From Caulobacter sp. HMWF025 (lineage in GTDB: Bacteria; Pseudomonadota; Alphaproteobacteria; Caulobacterales; Caulobacteraceae), in assembly GCF_003060965.1 (NCBI RefSeq), contig NZ_QAII01000028.1, forward strand, positions 1-34,768: 34,768 nucleotides of DNA, read 5' to 3'. The position numbers and the translations under genes were made by a program. Under the pieces are notes generated by a model, which was given only the letters and a program-made list of their open reading frames with translations, was not told where the DNA came from and ran no database searches. How positions within the stretch are numbered: position 1 is the first letter of the stretch; each line of letters begins with the position of its first letter. This document shows, piece by piece, positions 19,349 to 28,094 of the stretch.

Positions 19349-21657
19349 CCGACGCCACCCGCATTCCCGTCATCGTCGCCACCGGCGAGATCCTGCACCG
19401 GCCCGAGGACGTGTCCCTGGGCCTGGAGCCGGTGGTGCTGATGGCCCAAGCCCTGGAACGGGCCGATGCCGAGGCCGGCGGCGGCTTGCTGGCCGATCTC
19501 GACTCGCTCGACCTCGTCGGCCAGATCACCTGGCGCTATGCCGATCCGGTCGACCTGCTGTGCGAGAAGCTCGGCGTGAAGCCCGCCCGCGCGGTCAATG
19601 CCAGCATGGGTGGCGAAACGCCGATCCGGCTGGTGCACGAGGCCGCCCTGCGGATCGCCCGCGGCGAGGGCCAGGTCAGCGCCATTGTCGGCGGCGAGTC
19701 GATGCATGCCCTCGGCAAGGCCAGGAAGGCCGGCGTCGACCTGCCCTGGACCCCGGCCGCCCGGCCCGAGGACACCGTCCGGCTGGCCGGGTCGCGGCTG
19801 GAGCTCAGCGACGCCGCCCGCGCCCAGGGCCTGTCGGATCCGTCACAGCTCTACCCCCTGTACGAAAACGCCTTCCAGAGCCGCGAGGGCCAGACCCCGG
19901 GCGAGGCCCGCGCCGCCAATGCCGCCCTCTGGGCCCGCTATGCCGCCGTCGCCGCCGACAACCCCTATGCCTGGATCCGCAACAGTCCGTCGGCCGAGCA
20001 GATCGCCACGGTCAGCCCGGACAACCGGCTGATCGCCTGGCCCTATCCGAAGCTGATGGTGGCCAATCCGATGGTCAACCAGGCCTCGGCCATCCTCGTC
20101 ACCAGCCTGGCCCGGGCCCGCGCGGCCGGCATTGCCGAGGACCGGCTGATCCATATCTGGGGCGGCGCGGCCGCCAAGGAGCCGGGCGATTTCCTGCAAC
20201 GCGACCGCTACGACCACTCCACCGCCCAGGAAGCGGTGCTGAACCAGGCCAGGACGATCGCCGGCGACCAGGCCTTCGACCTGATGGAGCTCTACAGCTG
20301 CTTCCCGGTCGTCCCGAAGATGGCGCTGAAGGTGCTGGAGCAGCCGCAGGCCGAGCCGACCGTGACCGGCGGCATCACCTTCTTCGGCGGGCCGATGAAC
20401 AACTATATGAGCCACGCGGTCTGCGGGATGGTGCGGCGCCTGCGCGAGGCTCCCGGCAGTCTCGGCCTGCTCTATGGCCAGGGCGGCTTTGTCGACAAGC
20501 ACCACGCCCTGGTGGTCAGCACCGCCCCGCCCCCCGTCGCTCTGGCGGCGGACTATTCGGTCCAGGCCCAGGCCGAAGCCGCCCGCGACCCGGTGCCGGA
20601 CGTTCTCGAGGCCTATCAGGGCCCGGCGACGATCGAGACCTGGACGGTGCTCTATGGCCGCACCGGCGAGCCCAGCCAGGGCGTCGTGGTGGCCCGGACG
20701 CCCGGCGGCCAGCGGGTGCTGACCACGGTGGATCGCGGCGATGCCGAGAGTCTGGCCCTGCTGACGGCGCTCGACCGCTCGCCGGCCGGAGCCGTGGGCC
20801 AGGTTCGCCGGGATGTCTACGGCCAGCTCGTCTGGGAGGCCGGCGCGGTCGCCCGGCCGCGCGGCGACTATCAGTTCTGTACGGTCACCCGCGAAGGCCC
20901 GCTGACCATCGTCACCATCAACCGGCCCGAGGCGATGAACGCCCTCAATGCCGCCGCCAATGCCGAACTGGCCGAGGTGTTTGACGGCTTTGCCGCCGAT
21001 CCGGACCAGTGGGTCGCGATCCTGACCGGGGCCGGTGACCGCGCCTTCTCGTCGGGCAATGACCTGAAGGGCAGTGTCGAGGCCTTTGCCCGCGGCGAGG
21101 CGGTGAAGATCCCGCGCACGGGCTTTGCTGGCCTGACCTCACGCTTTGACCTGAACAAGCCGGTCATCGCCGCCGTCAACGGCATCGCCATGGGGGGCGG
21201 TTTCGAGATCGCTCTGGCCTGCGACCTGATCATCGCCGCCGACACCGCCGTCTTTGCGCTGCCAGAGCCCAAGGTCGGACTGGCAGCCCTGGCCGGCGGC
21301 CTGCACCGCCTGCCGCGCCAGATCGGCATGAAGAACGCCATGGGCATGATCCTGACCGGGCGGCGGGTCCCGGCGGCGGAGGGCCAGACCCTTGGCTTCG
21401 TCAATCAGGTGGTGCCCCTGGCCGACCTGCTGGACACCGCCCGGCGCTGGGCGGCCGACATCATCGCCTGCAGCCCGATGTCGATCCGCGCCTCCAAGGA
21501 GACGGTGCAGCGCGGCCTGACCGAGCCGACCCTGCAGGCCGCCATCGAGGGCCAGGGCCGCTATGCGGCGGTCAAGGCCCTGTTCAAGTCGGATGACGTC
21601 CGAGAGGGCCCGCTGGCCTTCGCCCAGAAGCGCGCGCCGCAGTGGAAGGGCCGCTGA
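19345..21657 (+). CDS. thiolase-like (TLP1-type) domain fused to an enoyl-CoA hydratase
   Basis: A 770-residue fusion. Residues 1 to about 410 have the thiolase fold as in the acetyl-CoA acetyltransferase-like / thiolase-like protein type 1 group, and about 415-500 resembles the extra C-terminal domain of that group. The usual nucleophilic Cys is absent: the equivalent region reads NASMGGETP (85-93), and the second Cys position falls in LYGQGG (376-381); His357 in NNYMSHA remains. Residues 508-770 are a crotonase: oxyanion-hole segment FSSGNDLKG, GGGFE (Glu621) and LPEPKVG (Glu641), so both hydratase glutamates are kept. True thiolysis therefore looks unlikely in the N-terminal half, whereas hydration by the C-terminal half looks possible. 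It is translationally coupled to the CoA-transferase. Frame and coding statistics are continuous through the junction, so it is a real fusion, not a read-through artefact. Confidence 0.88.
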   Translation: MTDATRIPVIVATGEILHRPEDVSLGLEPVVLMAQALERADAEAGGGLLADLDSLDLVGQITWRYADPVDLLCEKLGVKPARAVNASMGGETPIRLVHEAALRIARGEGQVSAIVGGESMHALGKARKAGVDLPWTPAARPEDTVRLAGSRLELSDAARAQGLSDPSQLYPLYENAFQSREGQTPGEARAANAALWARYAAVAADNPYAWIRNSPSAEQIATVSPDNRLIAWPYPKLMVANPMVNQASAILVTSLARARAAGIAEDRLIHIWGGAAAKEPGDFLQRDRYDHSTAQEAVLNQARTIAGDQAFDLMELYSCFPVVPKMALKVLEQPQAEPTVTGGITFFGGPMNNYMSHAVCGMVRRLREAPGSLGLLYGQGGFVDKHHALVVSTAPPPVALAADYSVQAQAEAARDPVPDVLEAYQGPATIETWTVLYGRTGEPSQGVVVARTPGGQRVLTTVDRGDAESLALLTALDRSPAGAVGQVRRDVYGQLVWEAGAVARPRGDYQFCTVTREGPLTIVTINRPEAMNALNAAANAELAEVFDGFAADPDQWVAILTGAGDRAFSSGNDLKGSVEAFARGEAVKIPRTGFAGLTSRFDLNKPVIAAVNGIAMGGGFEIALACDLIIAADTAVFALPEPKVGLAALAGGLHRLPRQIGMKNAMGMILTGRRVPAAEGQTLGFVNQVVPLADLLDTARRWAADIIACSPMSIRASKETVQRGLTEPTLQAAIEGQGRYAAVKALFKSDDVREGPLAFAQKRAPQWKGR

Positions 21658-21659
21658 GC

Positions 21660-21815
21660 CTAGTGGGCGGGGGCTGCGGGAGCCGCCCCGGCCACGGGCC
21701 GCGGCGCATTGTGCGGCCCGGGCCTGGGCTGGGGCTCGGTCGGCCGGGCTGAACAGGCCACCGTCAGCAGCAGGCTGGACGCGAATAGGGCTCGCAGGGG
21801 CAGGCTGAGCGCCAT
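21660..21815 (-). CDS. small putative lipoprotein
   Basis: A 51-residue protein: MALSLPLRALFASSLLLTVAC is a signal with an LTVAC lipobox, followed by a short Pro/Ala-rich tail (Cys21 onward). GGAG about nine bases before the ATG at 21815 supports translation. It is convergent to the thiolase-like/crotonase gene with two bases between the stop codons, and lies 76 bases downstream of modE on the same strand. No function is recognisable. Very small genes in GC-rich DNA can be spurious, but the lipobox and ribosome-binding site argue for it. Confidence 0.55.
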   Translation of the reverse strand: MALSLPLRALFASSLLLTVACSARPTEPQPRPGPHNAPRPVAGAAPAAPAH

Positions 21816-21891
21816 GACGGGGTCTCCGGGCTCGAACGGTTCCCCGGGTTCAAGCCCCGAGGCGGGGCAAGGTTCCGGGCGGGGGAAACCG

Positions 21892-22680
21892 TCACTCGAC
21901 CGCAAGGATAATGTCGGCCGGGTTGAGGCCGGCCATCACCTCTGCACCGACCTCCGGACACGGCGTTTGCGACCGCGGCACGGTCGCCACCAGGGTCTTG
22001 CCGCCGCCGAGGGCCAGGGTCAGTTCGCTGGCGCTTTCGCCGTCCTCGCGGGCGGTGACGATGCAGGCGAGGCGGTTGCGGGCCTCCGCCGCGCCCGGTC
22101 CCACGGCGACGACGCTGGACCTGATTAGGGCCAGGACCGGACTGCCGATCCGCAGGGCGAGATCCTCGGCGCTGCGGCGGGTGATGGTCGAGACGATCTC
22201 GCGCCCTTCGCCGATGGCCAGGGTGACCTCGGCGGTGACCCGGTCGCCGGCAAGGCCGCTGACGGTGCCGCGCAGGGCGTTGCGGGCACTGGTGCGCAGG
22301 CCAAGGCTCCAGAAGATCTGGCCCAGGTCCGGAGCCTCGGCGGCCGACAACCCGACCTCCAGCCGCGCTACGGCCGCGCCGATCTCACGTTCGACCGCGC
22401 GAAAGGCCCGGATCACGGTCTGGCCCCGGGCGGTGATCTCGGCGGTGCCGCCGGCCCGGCCGCCGGGGCTGGCCAGGATCAGGGGGCCGTCGAACAGGTT
22501 GTTCAGGGCCTGGATCGCATCCCAGGCCCCCTTGTAGCTGAGGCCCAGGGTCCGGGCCGCCGCCGTGATCGAGCCCTGCGCCCCGACCGCTTCCAGCAGG
22601 TCGATGCGCTCCATCCCGACCCGGGCCAGGGCTCCGCGTCGCAGGATCAGCGCGGCCCGCAGTTCACCGTCAGCCGTCAT
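21892..22680 (-). CDS. modE: molybdate-responsive regulator ModE
   Basis: A 262-residue ModE. Residues 20-115 are the winged-helix DNA-binding domain (GSITAAARTLGLSYKGAWDAI, then a Gly-rich wing SPGGRAGGTAEIT). Residues 125-262 contain two TOBE/MOP-type molybdate-binding repeats, seen as RTSARNALRGTVSGL and RSSVVAVGPGAAEARNRL with the downstream GGGKTLVATV part. Molybdate binding is expected to make it repress the divergent modA-modB genes. The ribosome-binding site AGGAGG lies just before the ATG. The perfect inverted repeat in the 95-base divergent promoter is its probable operator. Confidence 0.9.
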   Translation of the reverse strand: MTADGELRAALILRRGALARVGMERIDLLEAVGAQGSITAAARTLGLSYKGAWDAIQALNNLFDGPLILASPGGRAGGTAEITARGQTVIRAFRAVEREIGAAVARLEVGLSAAEAPDLGQIFWSLGLRTSARNALRGTVSGLAGDRVTAEVTLAIGEGREIVSTITRRSAEDLALRIGSPVLALIRSSVVAVGPGAAEARNRLACIVTAREDGESASELTLALGGGKTLVATVPRSQTPCPEVGAEVMAGLNPADIILAVE

Positions 22681-22706
22681 GGACCCTCCTCAAGACCGGA
22701 CGCGAC

Positions 22707-22735
22707 AGCGTTATGCACTCTTGCTACATAACGCT
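22707..22735. promoter_or_regulatory. perfect inverted repeat, probable ModE operator
   Basis: AGCGTTATG and CATAACGCT are perfect 9-bp arms around 11 bases, in the middle of the modE/modA divergent promoter. The CGTTAT...ATAACG halves resemble the ModE consensus, whose half-sites end in TATAACG. Position (27 bases from the modE start, 41 from modA) fits repression of both genes. Binding itself is inference. Confidence 0.7.
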
Positions 22736-22775
22736 AGCGGATCATCGCCTCGCAGCCGTTCGGAGACCGACGTCC

Positions 22776-23534
22776 ATGTCCCCTCGCCGTTCGTTCCTGA
22801 CGGTCGTCCTCACCGGCCTGCTGTCGCTGCTCGGGACCGCCTCCGCCCTGGCGGCCGAGACCCGGGTGGCCGTCGCGGCCAACTTCACCGAACCCGCCAG
22901 GGCCATCGCCGCCCGCTTCGAGGCCAGGACCGGTCACAAGGTGTTGCTGAGCTTCGGGTCCTCGGGCCAGTTCTATACCCAGATCGCCAATGGCGCGCCG
23001 TTCGACGTCTTCCTGTCGGCGGACGTCGAGCGGCCGATGAAGGCCGAGGCCGAGGGTCTCGCGGTGGTCGGCTCGCGCTTTACCTATGCCACCGGACGGC
23101 TGGTGCTGTGGAGCCGCACGCCCGGCCTCGTCGACGGCCGGGGCGCGGTTCTGGCCACGGGACGCTTCGAGAAGCTCGCCATCGCCGACCCGAGGCTCGC
23201 GCCCTATGGCCAGGCCGCCGTCGAGACCCTGGGCAAGCGCAGGCTCTATGACGGCCTGAAGCCCCGCCTCGTCACCGGGGCCTCGATCACCCAGACCTTC
23301 CAGTTTGTGCAGACCGGCGCAGCCGAGCTGGGCTTTATCGCCCTGTCGCAGGTGATCGACGAGAAGGGCGGCTCGCGCTGGATCGTCCCGGCCACCGAGC
23401 ACAGCCCGATCGACCAGCAGGCCGTCCTGCTGAAGACCGGAGCGGACAATGCGGCGGCCAAGGCCTTCCTGACCTTCCTGAAGGGCTCCGAGGCGAAAGG
23501 CATCATCCGCCGCTACGGCTACGAGGTCCGCTAG
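22776..23534 (+). CDS. modA: molybdate ABC transporter substrate-binding protein
   Basis: A 252-residue periplasmic binding protein for molybdate (and tungstate). The N-terminal signal peptide has MSPRRSFLTVV, a hydrophobic core and ALAAE as cleavage site near residue 27. VAVAANFTEPARAIAARFE and SFGSSGQFYTQIANGAPFDVFLSAD are hallmark ModA segments that supply the oxyanion-binding serines, and YGQAAVETL and QTGAAELGFIALSQV follow as usual. The ATG at 22776 is preferred over the frame opening 21 codons earlier, because that extension lies in the operator. It is followed by modB after three bases. Confidence 0.93.
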   Translation: MSPRRSFLTVVLTGLLSLLGTASALAAETRVAVAANFTEPARAIAARFEARTGHKVLLSFGSSGQFYTQIANGAPFDVFLSADVERPMKAEAEGLAVVGSRFTYATGRLVLWSRTPGLVDGRGAVLATGRFEKLAIADPRLAPYGQAAVETLGKRRLYDGLKPRLVTGASITQTFQFVQTGAAELGFIALSQVIDEKGGSRWIVPATEHSPIDQQAVLLKTGADNAAAKAFLTFLKGSEAKGIIRRYGYEVR

Positions 23535-23537
23535 ACC

Positions 23538-24197
23538 ATGCTGGAGGTCCTGTGGCTGACGGTGAAGCTGGCGGGACTGACGACCGCCCTGCTGCTCGTC
23601 CTGGCCACCCCCCTGGCCTGGTGGCTGGCCCGGGGCCGGTCCGGCTGGCGACCCGTGGTCGGCGCGGTGGTGGCCCTGCCGATCGTACTGCCACCGACCG
23701 TGCTGGGCTTCTACCTGCTGATCGCCCTGGGCCCGCATAGTCCGCTGATGGCTTTGCTGCAGCCGTTCGGCATCCGCACCCTGGCCTTCACCTTCGAGGG
23801 GCTGGTGATCGGCTCGGTGATCTACTCCCTGCCGTTCGCTGTTCAGCCGTTGCGCAATGCCTTCATTGCCATCGGTGACGAGCCGCTGGAGGCCGCCGCC
23901 ACCCTCGGGGCCTCGGCCCGCGAGCGGTTCCTGCGCGTCGCCCTGCCGCTGGCCGCCCCGGGCTATGTCGTCGCCGCCCTGCTGACCTTTGCCCACACCA
24001 TCGGCGAGTTCGGGGTGGTGATGATGCTGGGCGGCGGCATCCCCGGCGAGACCCAGGTGCTGTCGGTCGAGATCTACCAGCTGGTCGAGGCGCTGGAGTG
24101 GAACCAGGCCCACAGGCTGGCCGCCCTGCTGCTGGCCTTCGGGTTCGCAGTCACCCTCAGCCTGCTGCTCCTGGAGCGCCGTACAGCCCGCCGCTAG
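23538..24197 (+). CDS. modB: molybdate ABC transporter permease
   Basis: A 219-residue inner-membrane permease with about five hydrophobic segments. The cytoplasmic EAA loop, [22 protein letters not shown], appears around residues 116-137 and is where the ATPase subunit ModC should dock. [17 protein letters not shown] is a well-conserved ModB segment. The C-terminus is complete. Unlike most mod operons, no modC follows: the gene ends against the convergent bglX gene, the shared CTAG at 24194-24197 providing both stop codons. The ATPase must come from elsewhere in the genome or another transporter. Confidence 0.93.
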   Translation: MLEVLWLTVKLAGLTTALLLVLATPLAWWLARGRSGWRPVVGAVVALPIVLPPTVLGFYLLIALGPHSPLMALLQPFGIRTLAFTFEGLVIGSVIYSLPFAVQPLRNAFIAIGDEPLEAAATLGASARERFLRVALPLAAPGYVVAALLTFAHTIGEFGVVMMLGGGIPGETQVLSVEIYQLVEALEWNQAHRLAALLLAFGFAVTLSLLLLERRTARR

Positions 24198-26503
24198 TGG
24201 CCGGCCGAATGGGCCAGAAGCTCGAAACTGGTCGATAGTCCGTCAACGGACGAATTGGCAATCATGACCTCGAAAACGCCCGGCTCGACGGTCCAGCGGT
24301 CGCCTTCGCCGATGAACATCAGCTGCTCGCGGCGGATCTCGAACGTCACCTCCTGGCTGGCGCCGGGGGCCAGGGAGACCCGCTGGAAGCCCTTCAGCTC
24401 GCGCACCGGCCGGGTGCGGCTGGCGACGCGATCGCGGATGTAAAGCTGCACCACATGTTCGCCGTACACCGTGCCGGTGTTGGTGACCCGCGCCGTGGCG
24501 TGCAGCGGATCGCCCCAGCGCACCTTGCTGTCGCTGAGCTTCAGGTCCGACAGGGCAAAGCCCGCATAGCCGAGCCCGAAGCCGAACGGATAGAGGGCCT
24601 CGTTGCGGATCGAGCGCCAGCGGGCCTTGTATTCCTGGGCATTGGGATCGGCCGGGGCCGGGCGGCCGGTCGTGCGGCTGTTGTAATAGAAGGGCTCCTG
24701 GCCGCTCTCGAGGGGGAAGCTGACGGGCAGCCGCGCCGACGGATTGACGGCCCCGAACACCACATCGGCGACCGCATTACCCATCTCGCTGCCGAGGAAC
24801 CAGGTGGCCAGAATGGCCCGGGCATCGCGGACGACGCCTTCCAGCGCGATGGCGCGGCCGTGGCGCAGCAGGACGACCACCGGCTTTCCGGTCGCCGCCA
24901 CGGCTTCGGCCAGACGCTGCTGGACCGGCGGAATGCGGATGTCGGTGCGGGACTTGGCCTCGCCGGTCATGTCCTGGCTCTCGCCGACGGCCAGCAGGAC
25001 GATGTCGGCCGCCCGGGCTGCCGCGACGGCGCGCTCGAACCCGCCGGCCAGGGTGGTTTCGATCTCACAGCCGCGCTCGACGATCAGGCTGGTCGGATCG
25101 GTCATGGCCGCGCGCAGGCCGGTCGCCAGATCCACGTTCAGACTGCGATCGGCAAAGAAGCCGCCCCAGGCCCCCAGCACATTGTCGCGGTCATCGGCGA
25201 AGGGGCCGATCAGGGCCAGCCGCTTGCCGGACCGCGGCAGGGGCAGGATCGCGCCCTCATTGCGCAGCAGCACGATCGACCGGGCCCCGGACTCGCGGCT
25301 CAGCTGGCGCAGGGCCGGGGTCGCGGTCCGGGCCTGCTCGGCCTCGGGGTTGATCGACCGATAGGGATTGTCGAACAGGCCCAGCGCTTCCTTCAGGCCC
25401 AGGACCCGACGGACCGCGGCATCGACCGCCGCCATGGGCACCGCGCCGGAGGCGGTCAGTTCGGGCAGATAACGCAGATAGAGGCCGCTCTGCATGCTGA
25501 CGTCGATGCCGGCCAGGATCGCCAGCCGCGCTGCGTCGCGATCATCCTGGGCATAGCCGTGAGCGACCAGTTCCTGGTCGGCCGTGTAGTCGGAGATCAC
25601 GACACCGCGGAAGCCCCATTCGCCGCGCAGGACATCGGTCAGCAGCCGCTTGTTGGCGGTAGCCGGAATGCCGTTGACGTCGTTGAAGGCCGACATGGTG
25701 GTCAGGGCCCCGGCGGCGAAGGCGGCCTGGAACGGCGGCAGATGCACCTCGCGCAGGGTGGCTTCCGACAGCTCGACGGAGTTATATTCCAGGCCCGCCG
25801 TCACCGCCCCATAGGCCGCGAAGTGCTTGGGCGTGGCGACCATGCTGTCCTCGGCCCGCAGGTCGCGCCCCTGGAAGCCGCGCACCCGCGCCTCGGCCAG
25901 CACCTGGCCCAGATAGACGTCCTCGCCCGCCCCCTCGGCCACCCGGCCCCAGCGCTGGTCGCGGGCTACATCGACCATCGGCGCGAAGGTCCAGTGCAGG
26001 CCCGAGGCGCTGGCCTCCGAGGCCGCCGCCCGCGCCGTGCGCTCGCACAGGTGCGGGTCAAAGCTGGCGCTTTCGCCGAGCGGAATGGGGAACACGGTCT
26101 TGAAGCCATGGATCACGTCGGCCGCAAAGATCAGCGGGATCTTCAGCCGCGAGCCTTCAACGGCGGCCTTCTGGGCGTCCATCGCGCCGGCCGTGCCGAC
26201 CCCGTTCATCAGCACGCCGATCCGCCCGGCCCGGATCTCGGACAGCAGGGTCTGGGCGTTGCGGATATTGATCAGCGGGTTCATGTCGCCGAACGGCGGA
26301 CGGATCATGTCGGCAAAGCAGGACAGCTGTCCGGCCTTTTCCTCGATGGTCATGCGGGCCAGAAGGGTTTCGATCCGGTCCGAGGCTCGGCCGGCGGCCC
26401 GGACCGGTCCGGTGATCGCATAACCGGCGAGCGCTCCGGCTCCGGCCAGAATGGACCGACGGCTCGGCCCGGACTGGCCGCCTGAACTCGCCTTCGACAC
26501 CAT
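24194..26503 (-). CDS. bglX: glycoside hydrolase family 3 beta-glucosidase (BglX-like), Tat-exported
   Basis: A 769-residue GH3 enzyme. The N-terminus has a twin-arginine signal ([17 protein letters not shown]), so it is probably exported folded to the periplasm. The TIM-barrel domain covers about residues 45-370, with TPKHFAAYG (Lys226, His227 sugar-binding) and the nucleophile Asp305 in [10 protein letters not shown]. The alpha/beta sandwich domain follows, and a fibronectin-III-like domain ends the chain ([19 protein letters not shown]). The architecture matches BglX-type beta-glucosidases that release glucose from cello- and other beta-linked oligosaccharides. It lies downstream of the DAACS symporter and FHS sugar transporter genes, which supports a sugar-utilisation role. 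Exact linkage specificity is not visible. Confidence 0.92.
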   Translation of the reverse strand: MVSKASSGGQSGPSRRSILAGAGALAGYAITGPVRAAGRASDRIETLLARMTIEEKAGQLSCFADMIRPPFGDMNPLINIRNAQTLLSEIRAGRIGVLMNGVGTAGAMDAQKAAVEGSRLKIPLIFAADVIHGFKTVFPIPLGESASFDPHLCERTARAAASEASASGLHWTFAPMVDVARDQRWGRVAEGAGEDVYLGQVLAEARVRGFQGRDLRAEDSMVATPKHFAAYGAVTAGLEYNSVELSEATLREVHLPPFQAAFAAGALTTMSAFNDVNGIPATANKRLLTDVLRGEWGFRGVVISDYTADQELVAHGYAQDDRDAARLAILAGIDVSMQSGLYLRYLPELTASGAVPMAAVDAAVRRVLGLKEALGLFDNPYRSINPEAEQARTATPALRQLSRESGARSIVLLRNEGAILPLPRSGKRLALIGPFADDRDNVLGAWGGFFADRSLNVDLATGLRAAMTDPTSLIVERGCEIETTLAGGFERAVAAARAADIVLLAVGESQDMTGEAKSRTDIRIPPVQQRLAEAVAATGKPVVVLLRHGRAIALEGVVRDARAILATWFLGSEMGNAVADVVFGAVNPSARLPVSFPLESGQEPFYYNSRTTGRPAPADPNAQEYKARWRSIRNEALYPFGFGLGYAGFALSDLKLSDSKVRWGDPLHATARVTNTGTVYGEHVVQLYIRDRVASRTRPVRELKGFQRVSLAPGASQEVTFEIRREQLMFIGEGDRWTVEPGVFEVMIANSSVDGLSTSFELLAHSAGH

Positions 26504-26571
26504 CGATTCCCTTTGTCGCGCTTTGAAGCGGCAAACTCGCCGCTAAAGGGCCGGCGCGCAACCGGCCTCGC

Positions 26572-27912
26572 CTATTCGGCGGCGGCCAGGGCGTCGGCCG
26601 GATTGCGACCGGCATTGTAGACCTCGAGATCGAGAATGCCCTCGCGCTTGGCGACCAGGGTCGGGACAAGCGCCTGGCCGGCGACATTGACGGCCGTCCG
26701 GCCCATGTCGAGGATCGGATCAATGGCCAGCAGCAGGCCGACACCTTCAAGCGGCAGGCCCAGGGTCGAGAGGGTCAGGGTCAGCATGACCGTGGCACCG
26801 GTGAGGCCCGCCGTCGCCGCCGAACCGATCACCGAGACGAAGACGATCAGGAAGTAGTCCGACAGACCCAGATGCAGGCCGAAGAACTGGGCCACGAAGA
26901 TCGCCGAGATGGCCGGATAGATCGCCGCGCAGCCGTCCATCTTGGTCGTCGCCCCCAGCGGCACGGCAAAGGCCGAATAGGCCCGCGGAACGCCCAGGCT
27001 GTGCTCGGTCACGGCCTCGGTCACCGGCAGGGTGCCGACCGAGGAGCGCGAGACAAAGCCCAGCTGGATCGCCGGCCAGGCACCGGCGAAGAACTTCAGC
27101 GGGTTCAGGCCATTGGCCGCCAGCAGGCTGGGATAGACGACAAACAGGACCAGCCCGAGGCCCAGATAGATCGCGCCGGTAAAGGCCCCCAGCTGGCCGA
27201 GCGTCGTCCAGCCATACTGGGCCACCGCCGTCCCCAGCAGGCCGATAGTGCCGATCGGCGTCAGGCGGATCACCCAGGACAGCACCTTGCGCACCACGAC
27301 CAGGGCCGAGGCGTTGAAGGCCAGGAAGCCCTTGCCGGCCTCGCCGGACTTCAGGGCCGCAATGCCGGCCACCAGGGCGATAACCAGGATCTGCAGGACG
27401 TTGAACGACAGCGAGGTCTTGGCGACCCCGGCATCATTGATCGAGGTCGAGGCGTTCAGGCCGAGGATGTTGGACGGCACCAGCCCAGTCAGGAAGTCGA
27501 GCCATGAGCCGTTGGTCTTGGGCGCATGGGCTTCGGTCGCCGCGACCGTGGTGTGCAGGCCCGGCTGCAGGACCAGACCCAGGGCGATGCCGATCAGCAC
27601 GGCGATCAGGGCGGTGACGGCAAACCAGAAAAGGGTCCGCCAGACCAGACGCGCGGCGTTCTGCAGCTGGGCCAGGTTGGCGATGCTGGCCACGATGGCC
27701 GTGAAGACCAGGGGCGGCACCAGGGTGCGCAGCAGTTGGACGAAGATCGAGCCGATCTGGCGCAGGGTCTCGGCCAGCACATAGCCCGCCTCGCCCTTGG
27801 CCGGACCGAGGTCGCGCGCCAGCAGGCCGAGGCCCAGGCCGATGACCATGGCGATGAGGACCTGAAAACCGAAGCCGCTGATGAAGCGGGTCTTGGTGGG
27901 GGCGGCGGCCAT
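26572..27912 (-). CDS. dicarboxylate/amino acid:cation symporter (DAACS family)
   Basis: A 446-residue membrane transporter of the glutamate/dicarboxylate symporter family. Hallmarks are the serine-rich hairpin SRSSVGTLPVTE (289-299), TKMDGC (323-328) where most members have NMDGT, and DPILDMGRTAVNVAGQ (398-413), which keeps the Asp402, Arg405, Thr406 and Asn409 substrate residues but has Gln413 where Na+-coupled archaeal homologues have Asp. The ATG at 27912 with AGGA upstream gives the family N-terminus; the frame is open 54 codons further but that part is intergenic. It sits between the sugar transporter and the beta-glucosidase genes. The substrate could be a dicarboxylate, an acidic amino acid or cystine; the altered cation-site residues make the coupling ion uncertain. 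Confidence 0.88.
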   Translation of the reverse strand: MAAAPTKTRFISGFGFQVLIAMVIGLGLGLLARDLGPAKGEAGYVLAETLRQIGSIFVQLLRTLVPPLVFTAIVASIANLAQLQNAARLVWRTLFWFAVTALIAVLIGIALGLVLQPGLHTTVAATEAHAPKTNGSWLDFLTGLVPSNILGLNASTSINDAGVAKTSLSFNVLQILVIALVAGIAALKSGEAGKGFLAFNASALVVVRKVLSWVIRLTPIGTIGLLGTAVAQYGWTTLGQLGAFTGAIYLGLGLVLFVVYPSLLAANGLNPLKFFAGAWPAIQLGFVSRSSVGTLPVTEAVTEHSLGVPRAYSAFAVPLGATTKMDGCAAIYPAISAIFVAQFFGLHLGLSDYFLIVFVSVIGSAATAGLTGATVMLTLTLSTLGLPLEGVGLLLAIDPILDMGRTAVNVAGQALVPTLVAKREGILDLEVYNAGRNPADALAAAE

Positions 27913-28033
27913 GGTGGATCCTGAAACGAAAATCTCAACGCACTGTCCTGCGGAACGGCAGGTTTTTCCAGCCCGCTTTTCCGGTCTCGCCTTCAGGAAA
28001 CCTAACGGACAGACCGGTACGCAGACAGCAGAA

Positions 28034-28069
28034 CGCCCGCCGCTGCACCGCAGGGTGCAGGGGCGGGCG
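28034..28069 (-). terminator. strong hairpin downstream of the FHS sugar transporter gene
   Basis: CGCCCGCC pairs with GGCGGGCG, then one mismatch, then CTGCACC pairs with GGTGCAG around the loop GCAG: 15 of 16 positions paired. It begins 26 bases past the transporter stop on the minus strand and is followed there by a T-rich TTCTGCTGTCT. It probably ends or attenuates transcription before the DAACS gene. Confidence 0.7.
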
Positions 28070-28094
28070 TCCACTGGTTCAGTCAGTCAAACGG

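Noticed and set aside
19345-21657. Thiolase-like/crotonase fusion as a frameshift or missed stop
   Set aside because: One continuous frame with uniform codon use crosses the junction and no internal ribosome-binding site with start codon precedes the crotonase part.
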